Below, piece by piece: positions 53,353 to 61,426 of a stretch of 64,000 nucleotides of DNA; within the stretch, counting starts at the first letter, position 1, and the number at the start of each line of letters is the position of its first letter. Below the pieces are notes generated by a model. It was given only the letters and a program-made list of their open reading frames with translations. It was not told the origin of the DNA and searched no databases. Position numbers and translations under genes: made by a program. Origin of the DNA: Crocinitomix sp044361315 (lineage in GTDB: Bacteria > Bacteroidota > Bacteroidia > Flavobacteriales_D > Crocinitomicaceae); NCBI GenBank assembly GCA_044361315.1, contig JBIKJA010000008.1, positions 62,001-126,000 on the forward strand, read 5' to 3'.

Positions 53353-55041
53353 TTAGCGTGGAATAGTGGCTGGCATTACTTCGGCGCCTTCTTCAAATGT
53401 TTTTTCGGTAATCACCTTTCTATTTTTATCAAAAACATAAAGTTTTCCGTGCTTTAAGCCGTCTTTGTAATTAATTTCTTGGGTGACATAATATGGTCGC
53501 CACGAAAAAATTAACATTTTACCATGTAATTTGCCATCTTTATAAGTAATGATTCGGTTGGCTTTTGCTCCCCCTGGAAAATAGTAAATCCACTCGCCTT
53601 CTTCTTTCCCATCTTTATAATTTCCTTCATGCGTGCGATTCCCGTCTTTTTCACTAAACCAAACCCAATGGCCATCCTTCACACTTTCTTTTAACTCACG
53701 TTTTGCAAAAGGACCGTAAGAAATATCTTTTTTAATTTTGATAATCTTATAATTTCCAATTTCAAGCAGTTTACCCTTTTTGGTGTAGCGACGCCATTCA
53801 CCCACTTTTAAGTCGTGATCATAAAATCCCGTTAAATGAAGATTATCCTTTTTATAGTAGGATTCCCATGCGCCGTGCAAGGTTCCCATGTCAAAATTAG
53901 CTAAATGCATTAAATCGCCGTTGTCAAACCATTCTTGCCATTGTCCATGTTCTTTACCCTCCACAAAATTTCCCACTTTCATCAATTTCCCATTCTCGTG
54001 CCAAGTTTTCCATTCACCAGTTTCTAAATCATTCTCATACGAACCTTCTCGCCAATTTCCTCCATCCTTGTCGTAAAAATTCCACCTTCCACTTCGTTTA
54101 CCTTCTTTAAAATAACCCTTACTTTCAATGTGAATTGAATCACCGGGATACCAATACTGCCAAAATCCTTCTTGCAGGTCGTTGTTAAAATTGCCTTCAA
54201 TGTCTTTTGTGCCTATATTGGTGTACCAAATCCAATGGCCAATTTTTTTTCCATTGGCATATTCTCCTTTGATATTGACTTTCCCGTTGTCATAATTTTT
54301 AGTGTAGGTGCCATTTAAAACCCCATTTGAATAATTTACTTGACGATCGATTTTACCCGTGTAGTACCAATAAATCCAATCGCCATGTTTTTCGTTATTG
54401 ATGTATTGCCCTTTTGCAAAGAAATTTCCATAAGCTGTAAACTCTTCAAAATCACCATTTTTAAGTCCATCTTTGTAGGTATAAAATTCTTGAAGATGTC
54501 CTGTACTTTGATAATATATAAAGGTGCGCCCATTTCCATCTGTTAAGGTTTGGGTGCTGTCTTGTTTCCAGAAATTGAGTACATACGCCACCGAATCTTC
54601 TACACTTTCCTCCATCATGTGATAACCGTTTGAGTAGAAATAGTTCCAATCACCAATCGCGCGATCATTTTTAAAATAACCTTGTTGTTCAATCACTCCA
54701 TTTTGATGCCATTTCACAAACAAACTATCTTGAAGTCCTTCTTTGAAATAACCCTTTTGTTTCGGTTTGCCATTGCTGTAGTACAAAATCACTTCGCCGT
54801 GCAAAACACCTTTCAGATAATTTCGTTCTTCTTCTAAATTTCCTTGACGATCCCAATAACGCCATAATCCATGTTCCATCGTCGTTTGACCGTTAAAATC
54901 ATCAGCGTAATAATGGCCTTCTTTTTGGATTTGTGTGCTATTATAGTCCCAATAATGGCGTACTAATTTGGGTTTGGTTTTTTGCCCATATGACACAAAA
55001 GTCAAACCGATTAAGACAAGTAGGATAAAGAGCTTTTTCAT
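53353..55041 (-). CDS. YwqK/MORN-like repeat protein, secreted
   Basis: A protein of 562 residues with a signal peptide (about 1-19, ending VSYGQ). The mature part is an array of about 20 units of roughly 20-25 residues of the YwqK type ('NGKPKQKGYFKEGLQDSLFV', 'GEYANGKKIGHWIWY', 'NFVEGKEHGQWQEW'). Databases often call such genes 'toxin-antitoxin YwqK family antitoxin', but there is no toxin gene next to it. It is likely a periplasmic or surface repeat protein; no function can be assigned. Confidence 0.85.
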   Translation of the reverse strand: MKKLFILLVLIGLTFVSYGQKTKPKLVRHYWDYNSTQIQKEGHYYADDFNGQTTMEHGLWRYWDRQGNLEEERNYLKGVLHGEVILYYSNGKPKQKGYFKEGLQDSLFVKWHQNGVIEQQGYFKNDRAIGDWNYFYSNGYHMMEESVEDSVAYVLNFWKQDSTQTLTDGNGRTFIYYQSTGHLQEFYTYKDGLKNGDFEEFTAYGNFFAKGQYINNEKHGDWIYWYYTGKIDRQVNYSNGVLNGTYTKNYDNGKVNIKGEYANGKKIGHWIWYTNIGTKDIEGNFNNDLQEGFWQYWYPGDSIHIESKGYFKEGKRSGRWNFYDKDGGNWREGSYENDLETGEWKTWHENGKLMKVGNFVEGKEHGQWQEWFDNGDLMHLANFDMGTLHGAWESYYKKDNLHLTGFYDHDLKVGEWRRYTKKGKLLEIGNYKIIKIKKDISYGPFAKRELKESVKDGHWVWFSEKDGNRTHEGNYKDGKEEGEWIYYFPGGAKANRIITYKDGKLHGKMLIFSWRPYYVTQEINYKDGLKHGKLYVFDKNRKVITEKTFEEGAEVMPATIPR

Positions 55042-55091
55042 TTTTAATCAAAATTGTAGTGTAAATATAAGCGCCAAATCAAATATGGTTA

Positions 55092-55760
55092 CTAATTTTT
55101 TAGTAAAGCGATTATTCCTTGAATCAAAAATAGCAAACCGAAAAGAATCAAAATAGATCCTAAAACTAAATTCACGATACGAATCCAACTTGGGGTTAAA
55201 AATTCTTTGAGTTTCTTAGCGCCTATAATTTTTAGGACATCTAAACCAAAAAAAGTGATTAAAATTAAGGAGATGTAAAAGATTTGAATGTAAATATGAT
55301 CTATCCCAAGATCAGGAGAGGGCTCGGGTAACAGTGACATTAACGTTAGCCAATAAAAAATAACCCCTGGATTTAAAAAATTAATCATAAACCCTTTTAA
55401 CATCATCATGACATGGTTGCTTGCTTTTAACTCGCTGGCCTTATCCATGTTGGTAGTGTGATGGGGAAGTACATTTTTCGCTTTTAAAAGATTAAAAATC
55501 CCGAACATAATAAAAGCCGATCCACCTATTAATTTAAATATATTACGATTATCACCTTCCATGAGCGCACTCACTTCTTGGAAAAACATGAAAGCAATAA
55601 TTACATAAACCAAATCGCTAATCAAGACACCCAAATCAAGGTAAAGTGCTGATTTTATGCCTTTGGTAATACTGGTTTCGATTAAGATAAAAAAGGCAGG
55701 ACCTACCATTATACTTAACAGTAATCCATATCCAATTCCACCTATTATTATTTCAATCAA
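55092..55760 (-). CDS. LysE family transporter
   Basis: A protein of 222 residues with about six membrane helices. The N-terminus matches LysE/RhtB: 'GYGLLLSIMVGPAFFILIET' and 'KGIKSALYLDLGVLISDLVY', and a later 'MLKGFMINFLNPGVIFYWLT' is the second repeat's signature. Such proteins export amino acids or similar small molecules; the substrate is not shown here. It stands alone between YwqK and the exonuclease gene. Confidence 0.9.
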   Translation of the reverse strand: MIEIIIGGIGYGLLLSIMVGPAFFILIETSITKGIKSALYLDLGVLISDLVYVIIAFMFFQEVSALMEGDNRNIFKLIGGSAFIMFGIFNLLKAKNVLPHHTTNMDKASELKASNHVMMMLKGFMINFLNPGVIFYWLTLMSLLPEPSPDLGIDHIYIQIFYISLILITFFGLDVLKIIGAKKLKEFLTPSWIRIVNLVLGSILILFGLLFLIQGIIALLKN

Positions 55761-55856
55761 ATTTTACGTTTTTTAAGTTTAATTACTTCATTGCAAATTT
55801 TTCAAATTTACGACTTCATTTCTAAAGAACCGAATAATTAACACCGATTATTGTCA

Positions 55857-56639
55857 TTATTTAAATTGTGAATCAATATCCAATTCAACTAGAATGGGAC
55901 AATGATCAGAGTGCGTGGCGTTTGCTAAAATTCCTGATTTGGTTAATTTGTCATTTAACGTGTCTGTAATGAGGTGATAATCAATTCGCCAGCCAAGATT
56001 TTTTTCTCTTGCTCCAAAACGATAAGTCCACCACGTATAATGATGAGGGTTTTTATTTAAAGCCCTAAACGTATCAATAAAACCAGTAGATAAAAATTTA
56101 GTTACCCAAGCGCGTTCTTCAGGCAAAAAGCCTGATGAGTTTTTATTTGAAACAGGATTGTGAATGTCAATTGATTCGTGACAAATGTTAACGTCCCCAG
56201 AAATCAATAAATTGGGACGGGTTTTGCGTAATTCTTGAATATAAACCAAAAAATCGGCAAGAAATTCCATTTTAAACACTTGTCGTTCGCCACCTGTTGT
56301 TCCGCTTGGAAAATAGCAGCTTAACACTGAAAAATTTCCAAAATCTGCACGAATAATGCGACCTTCATCATCATATTTTTTTATTCCACAACCATATTCA
56401 ACATGGTCGGGTTTTCGCTTGGAGAAAATCGCCACACTGCTATATCCTTTTTTAACTGCCGAATACCAGTACGTTTGGTAGCCTAACTGCTCAAACTCAT
56501 TTAAGTCAAGTTGATCCGCATGTGCTTTGGTTTCTTGTAAACATAGAATGTCTGGATTTTCAGATTTAAGCCACGAAATCCACTCTTTTTTTAAAACAGC
56601 ACGAATACCATTGACATTATATGAAATTATTTTAGCCAT
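55857..56639 (-). CDS. xth: Exodeoxyribonuclease III (AP endonuclease)
   Basis: A protein of 260 residues, the normal size. Metal and catalytic motifs are complete: 'SYNVNGIRAV', 'ILCLQETKA', 'LISGDVNICHESIDIHNP', 'GWRIDYHLIT' and the final 'ATHSDHCPILVEL'. It cuts at abasic sites and trims 3' blocking groups in base-excision repair. A -7 element TATTTTTG lies 18 bases before the ATG. Confidence 0.96.
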   Translation of the reverse strand: MAKIISYNVNGIRAVLKKEWISWLKSENPDILCLQETKAHADQLDLNEFEQLGYQTYWYSAVKKGYSSVAIFSKRKPDHVEYGCGIKKYDDEGRIIRADFGNFSVLSCYFPSGTTGGERQVFKMEFLADFLVYIQELRKTRPNLLISGDVNICHESIDIHNPVSNKNSSGFLPEERAWVTKFLSTGFIDTFRALNKNPHHYTWWTYRFGAREKNLGWRIDYHLITDTLNDKLTKSGILANATHSDHCPILVELDIDSQFK

Positions 56640-56709
56640 ACTTTTTGATTGTCTCCAAAAATAAACATTTTAATGCTAAATCAGCCACCATTTAAAGTTG
56701 ATTGTGATT

Positions 56710-56742
56710 TTTGTTAATTCATCTAGAAAAGGGCTATCTTTG
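56710..56742 (+). promoter_or_regulatory. Likely promoter of radA
   Basis: TTTG at 56710-56713 and TATCTTTG at 56735-56742 are separated by 21 bases, close to the phylum consensus. The start codon at 56821 is about 78 bases downstream. Confidence 0.5.
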
Positions 56743-56820
56743 AAAGTAATTATCAATTTTTTCCACATCGTAAATAGATTACGACCTGATTAAATAAACT
56801 TGTCGTTTAAATTGCATAAA

Positions 56821-58188
56821 ATGTCAAAAACAAAAACATCTTTTTTTTGCCAAAATTGTGGTGCCGAGTCGCCAAAATGGGTAGGTAAATGTGGCTCTTG
56901 TAACGAATGGAACACCTATGTAGAAGAGGTTATCCATAAAACCCCTAAAAGTGCAACTCCTTTTTCATCTTCTTCCTCCCAAAGAGCGGCGAAACCTCAC
57001 CGATTGAATGAGATTGAAGAATATGAAGAACGACGAATTATGCTTTGCGACAGTGAGTTGAATCGTGTGCTAGGAGGTGGTGTTGTTCCTGGATCATTAG
57101 TGTTGTTTGGTGGCGAACCTGGGATTGGAAAATCAACCCTTTTATTACAAATTGCCATTAAAGAAAAGGATAAAAAATTCCTCTATATTTCAGGGGAAGA
57201 AAGCGAGCAACAAATTAGCATGCGCGCAGATCGGATTGGGAAAGAAAACGAAAATTGTTTTGTACTAACGGAAACTTCGATGCAAAATATTTTTATCCAA
57301 TTAGAAGCTGTAAATCCCGATATTTTGATCATTGATTCGATTCAAACCTTGCACTCAAGTAATGTCGAATCATCGCCAGGGAGTGTTTCGCAAATTAAAG
57401 AATGTACTGCCGAATTTTTGCGCTATGCAAAAGAATCAGGGACCCCTGTTTTTTTAATTGGTCATATTACCAAAGAAGGATCCTTAGCAGGACCAAAAGT
57501 GCTGGAACACATGGTAGATGCGGTATTAGTTTTTGAAGGCGATCGAAATCATGTCTATCGTCTGGTGAGATCAGTCAAAAATAGATTTGGATCAACTAAT
57601 GAAATTGGAATTTATGAAATGAATGGGAATGGACTCCGCCAAGTGGAAAATCCTTCTGAAATTTTAATTACACATAACGAAGAGCGGCTAAGTGGGATTG
57701 CAATTGCATCGACCTTAGAAGGGATTCGACCCATGCTAATTGAAATTCAAGCCTTGGTCAGCTCTGCGGCGTATGGAATGCCCCAACGTTCCTCAACTGG
57801 ATTTGATTTAAGAAGATTGAATATGTTGTTGGCCGTGTTGGAAAAACGATGCGGATTTAAATTGGGAGCAAAAGATGTTTTTTTAAATATTGCAGGCGGA
57901 ATCAAAGTAAACGACCCAGCAATAGATTTGGCAGTGGTGTGTGCGATCATGTCATCGAACGCTAATATTCCAATTCCTGCCAATATTTGTTTTTCGGCCG
58001 AACTTAGCCTTTCTGGAGAAATTAGAGCGATTAATCGAACAGATCAGCGTATTGTCGAAGCAGAAAAAATGGGATTTGAACAGATTATTATTTCTAAGTA
58101 CAATAAAGGTATTAAACAGTCTGATTTTAACATCCAGATTCATCAAGTTGCGAAAATCGAAGACGCCATCCGAATTATATTTGGTTGA
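56821..58188 (+). CDS. radA: DNA repair protein RadA (Sms)
   Basis: A protein of 455 residues from the ATG at 56821. The zinc finger has Cys10, Cys13, Cys24 and Cys27 ('CQNCGAESPKWVGKCGSCNE'). The RecA-like ATPase has Walker A 'GEPGIGKST' at 98-106, and the RadA-specific 'KNRFGSTNE' follows. The C-terminal Lon-like domain has 'DPAIDLAVVCAIMSSNANIP'. It is a branch-migrating helicase in recombination and repair. The gene precedes porZ and recO on the same strand. Confidence 0.97.
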   Translation: MSKTKTSFFCQNCGAESPKWVGKCGSCNEWNTYVEEVIHKTPKSATPFSSSSSQRAAKPHRLNEIEEYEERRIMLCDSELNRVLGGGVVPGSLVLFGGEPGIGKSTLLLQIAIKEKDKKFLYISGEESEQQISMRADRIGKENENCFVLTETSMQNIFIQLEAVNPDILIIDSIQTLHSSNVESSPGSVSQIKECTAEFLRYAKESGTPVFLIGHITKEGSLAGPKVLEHMVDAVLVFEGDRNHVYRLVRSVKNRFGSTNEIGIYEMNGNGLRQVENPSEILITHNEERLSGIAIASTLEGIRPMLIEIQALVSSAAYGMPQRSSTGFDLRRLNMLLAVLEKRCGFKLGAKDVFLNIAGGIKVNDPAIDLAVVCAIMSSNANIPIPANICFSAELSLSGEIRAINRTDQRIVEAEKMGFEQIIISKYNKGIKQSDFNIQIHQVAKIEDAIRIIFG

Positions 58189-58324
58189 TAATCGATTAAA
58201 TCTCTTTTTTCTAAACAATAATTTAGACGAAATACGGTTATTTATATAAATTTGAAAGGAGTAGATTTTTTAAGGGATTAATGCATAAAAAAATTTGTTG
58301 CCTTTTTTATAACTGACGATTAAA

Positions 58325-60634
58325 ATGAAATACAAAAGTTTTAAATCACTCTTTATTTTTTTGCTGATTACCAATACTTTTATTGGAGGTGCGCAAATTG
58401 GGATGAACCAATGGAGGATTCATTTTTCTGCCTTTAATGCAATAGGGATTTGCGAAACGGAGAACGAAGTAATTATGGCCTGTTCGAATGGGTTGGTTCG
58501 ATATGATTTGTCGTATAACTCTTTGGAGCAATTGACCTTAACAAATGGGTTGAGTGATTTAGATATTACTTCGATAGCAAGTGATATTAATACCGTAAGT
58601 GTTGGTTATTTAAGCGGAAATTTTGACATTATTGAAGGAAATACGATTACGAATGTCCCTTGGATTAAAAAGGCTGATATATCAGGGGATAAGACTATTT
58701 TTAATTTTTACTACGATGGCGACATTATTTATATTTCAACGGGAATTGGATTGATAGTTTTTGACAATAAAAAAAAAGAGATTAAAGACACGTATTATCC
58801 TTATATTAATCCAGTTGTTTATGACGTAACTATTTATAAAGACACCATCTATGCAGCCACCGAAAAGGGTATTTATTTTGCATCTAAATCGGCTGGCTTT
58901 TTGAACGATCTTGCCAATTGGGAAAAATTAGTGGATTTGCCAGCGACCCTCGTAAATGAGTCATTTAACCAAATTGAAACTTTTGGAAACAGATTGTTTT
59001 TCGCGTATAATTCATTAAATTTTAACGAGGATACAGTTTATTATTTTCAAGATAACGTTCTTAATAAATTACCGGCACCTGTTAACTTAAGCGAAATGAA
59101 AGCAGATGAAGATCGATTGTTATTGACGTATTCCACCTCTGTTCAAGCGTTAAACACCGATTTGGTCGAAATTGATTTGATTTTTGATTATCCCAACGGG
59201 ACACCATTTCCAAAAGCGAGTATTTTTAGGGATAATTATTATTGGATCGCAGATGCCAACAATGGAATGGTGAAATCCTTAAATTCGTTTGATGCAACGT
59301 CCATTTATGTAAATTCTCCAGCCACAGACGGGAGTTATCGACTGGATATTCAATATGGGAAGGTGTTAGTTGCTGGGGGAGGTGTCACTCAAAATTTACA
59401 AAATAATTATTTCAGAAATGGGGTTTACTTGTTTGAAGATGAGGAATGGACTAATTTTAATTACAAAACAGACGATTCAATTAAATTAGATAAAGATTGG
59501 GATTTTATTTCTGTTGCTGTTAATCAATCAAATAATGAGCAATTTGCCTTCGCAAGTTTTTCAGAAGGAGGACTAAAGATAGTGAATGATGGAACCAAAA
59601 TTTCAGAAGTGTACACCAGCGAAAATTCGGTTTTGGAAAATTCTGCAGGACGGATTAATATTAGCGATTTGAAATATGATGATGATGGTAATTTGTGGCT
59701 GATTAATGCTGGGATTAAACCATTAAAAGTGCTAAGGCCTGATGGAACTTGGTATGAATATTCACTCGGCGCAGCTTCAAACGGAAAAATCCCCTATCGT
59801 TTGTTAATAGATGAAATAGGAAATAAATGGGTTGGAGTGACGAATGTTGGTTTGGTGGCGTTTAACGAAAATGGAACTTTTGACGATGAGTCGGATGATA
59901 ACCTCCGAGTTTTGGTAGCAAATGAAGGTTTTGGAAATTTACCTTCGATCTTTGTGAAAGGACTTGCTCAGGATGTAGATGGTGAAATTTGGATAGGAAC
60001 TGAATCGGGATTGGTGGTACTTTATTCAAGAAGCGAGCTGTATGATGGCGGTTATGGAAAGTATGATGCAAACCCTATTTTATTAACGGTGAATGGTGAA
60101 GTAGAGCGTTTGTTGGGTGAAACCTATATCACCGCAATTGCAGTAGACGGAGGAAATAGAAAATGGATTGGAACAAGTTCTTCAGGCGTTTTTTGTTTTT
60201 CGCCAGATGGTCTAGAAGAGATCTATCGATTTAATGAAGAAAACAGTCCACTTATTTCTGACAATATCTTAGATATTAAGATTGATCAATTATCTGGAGA
60301 GGTTTATTTTGCCACCGAAAAAGGGTTGGTTTCATTTCGTTCGGATGCCTCTTTAGGGGATAGTGATTTTAGCACAGTCTCCGTTTTTCCTAATCCAGTG
60401 CGTCCTGAATATGCAGGACCAATTACTGTGCAAGGTTTAGGTTACGACTCGGATGTGAAAATTACGGATGTTTCAGGGAATCTTATTTATCAAACGTTTT
60501 CTAATGGAGGAACTGTGATTTGGAATGGATTGACTTTAACAGGCGAGCGTGTGCAATCGGGCGTATATTTAGTTTGGTCGGGTAGTCTAGAAGGTAAAGG
60601 TAAAAATGTATCCAAAATAGTTTTTATCAATTAA
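58325..60634 (+). CDS. porZ: PorZ-like T9SS protein, beta-propeller with type A sorting domain
   Basis: A protein of 769 residues, near the length of P. gingivalis PorZ. A signal peptide (about 1-24) is followed by two propeller regions, opening 'MNQWRIHFSAFNAIGICETE' and continuing with 'NGLVRYDLSYNSLEQLTLT', then repeated 'WIG.' blades such as 'VDGEIWIGTESGLVVLYS'. The final 80 residues are a type A sorting domain ('SVFPNPVRPEYAGPITVQGL', 'LTGERVQSGVYLVWSG'). PorZ is part of the cell-surface attachment complex of T9SS, delivering anionic lipopolysaccharide to cargo. It sits 2 bases before recO. Confidence 0.85.
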   Translation: MKYKSFKSLFIFLLITNTFIGGAQIGMNQWRIHFSAFNAIGICETENEVIMACSNGLVRYDLSYNSLEQLTLTNGLSDLDITSIASDINTVSVGYLSGNFDIIEGNTITNVPWIKKADISGDKTIFNFYYDGDIIYISTGIGLIVFDNKKKEIKDTYYPYINPVVYDVTIYKDTIYAATEKGIYFASKSAGFLNDLANWEKLVDLPATLVNESFNQIETFGNRLFFAYNSLNFNEDTVYYFQDNVLNKLPAPVNLSEMKADEDRLLLTYSTSVQALNTDLVEIDLIFDYPNGTPFPKASIFRDNYYWIADANNGMVKSLNSFDATSIYVNSPATDGSYRLDIQYGKVLVAGGGVTQNLQNNYFRNGVYLFEDEEWTNFNYKTDDSIKLDKDWDFISVAVNQSNNEQFAFASFSEGGLKIVNDGTKISEVYTSENSVLENSAGRINISDLKYDDDGNLWLINAGIKPLKVLRPDGTWYEYSLGAASNGKIPYRLLIDEIGNKWVGVTNVGLVAFNENGTFDDESDDNLRVLVANEGFGNLPSIFVKGLAQDVDGEIWIGTESGLVVLYSRSELYDGGYGKYDANPILLTVNGEVERLLGETYITAIAVDGGNRKWIGTSSSGVFCFSPDGLEEIYRFNEENSPLISDNILDIKIDQLSGEVYFATEKGLVSFRSDASLGDSDFSTVSVFPNPVRPEYAGPITVQGLGYDSDVKITDVSGNLIYQTFSNGGTVIWNGLTLTGERVQSGVYLVWSGSLEGKGKNVSKIVFIN

Positions 60635-60636
60635 AA

Positions 60637-61350
60637 ATGCGTTTGCACACCAAAGGAATTGTACTGCGAAAAACAGATTATTCTGAAACAAGTGTGGTTC
60701 TTCAAATTTTAACTCCCAAATACGGGGTAAAAGGATTTATCTTTCAAGGTGCAAAAAGGAAAAACAAAAAGGGAAATATAATTGCCCCTTTAAGTCTAAT
60801 TGACATTGAATATTATCAACGAAATGAAAGTGATTTGGCCAAAATTACAGCAATTGAATCCGCATTGATTTATAAAACGATTCCTTTTGATCCCTATAAA
60901 TCAAGTATTGTTTTTTTTATGAATGAGGTTTTAAACGCCACCATAAAAGAAAATCAAGAGAACGAAGACTTGTTTGAATTTCTTGAAAACATCCTAGAAA
61001 CGTTGGATTTAAGTGACCATGTTTCGAATTTTACCATTAAATTTCTTTACCGTTTGACAAAGTACTTAGGCTTTTATCCAAAAGAAATTGATGCACCCGT
61101 TTACCTTGATTTGCAAGAATGTACCTATACGAAATATCAACCTAATCATGGTGCTTATTTAAGTCCCGAGCAATCGGCCTTATTACTTACTTTTTCAAAA
61201 GCAACGTTTGATGGGCAATTGGATCCAATCATTGATTTAAAAACCAGAAGAGAATTGGTTTATTCGCTGCTTAATTATTACCATGTCGTTTTCGATAATT
61301 TTAAACCAATTCAAAGCTTGGCGGTGTTGGAATCTACTTTTCACAGCTAA
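60637..61350 (+). CDS. recO: DNA repair protein RecO
   Basis: A protein of 237 residues. The N-terminal OB fold 'TKGIVLRKTDYSETSVVLQI' is followed by 'YGVKGFIFQGAKRKNKKG', then a helical part ('FTIKFLYRLTKYLGFYPKEI'). No zinc-finger cysteine set is evident in the C-terminal part, as in several RecO proteins of this phylum. It loads RecA through the RecFOR pathway. It is likely co-transcribed with porZ. Confidence 0.92.
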   Translation: MRLHTKGIVLRKTDYSETSVVLQILTPKYGVKGFIFQGAKRKNKKGNIIAPLSLIDIEYYQRNESDLAKITAIESALIYKTIPFDPYKSSIVFFMNEVLNATIKENQENEDLFEFLENILETLDLSDHVSNFTIKFLYRLTKYLGFYPKEIDAPVYLDLQECTYTKYQPNHGAYLSPEQSALLLTFSKATFDGQLDPIIDLKTRRELVYSLLNYYHVVFDNFKPIQSLAVLESTFHS

Positions 61351-61371
61351 AATTTTAACCAACACATGGGT

Positions 61372-61411
61372 AAAAAAAAGACGTTGAGATCTTCATCCCA
61401 ACGTCTTTCAC
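61372..61411 (-). terminator. Terminator of the M43 metalloprotease gene
   Basis: On minus, AAAGACGTTG...CAACGTCTTT forms an 8-10 base stem, extended by GGGATGAAGATCTC in the middle, followed by eight T. It lies 15 bases past the protease stop. Confidence 0.85.
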
Positions 61412-61426
61412 TAATTATTTGAGTGT

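Noticed and set aside
53353..55041. A toxin-antitoxin module around the YwqK-like gene
   Set aside because: Neighbours are bestrophin-like and LysE-like membrane proteins, and the protein is exported. No toxin candidate is present.
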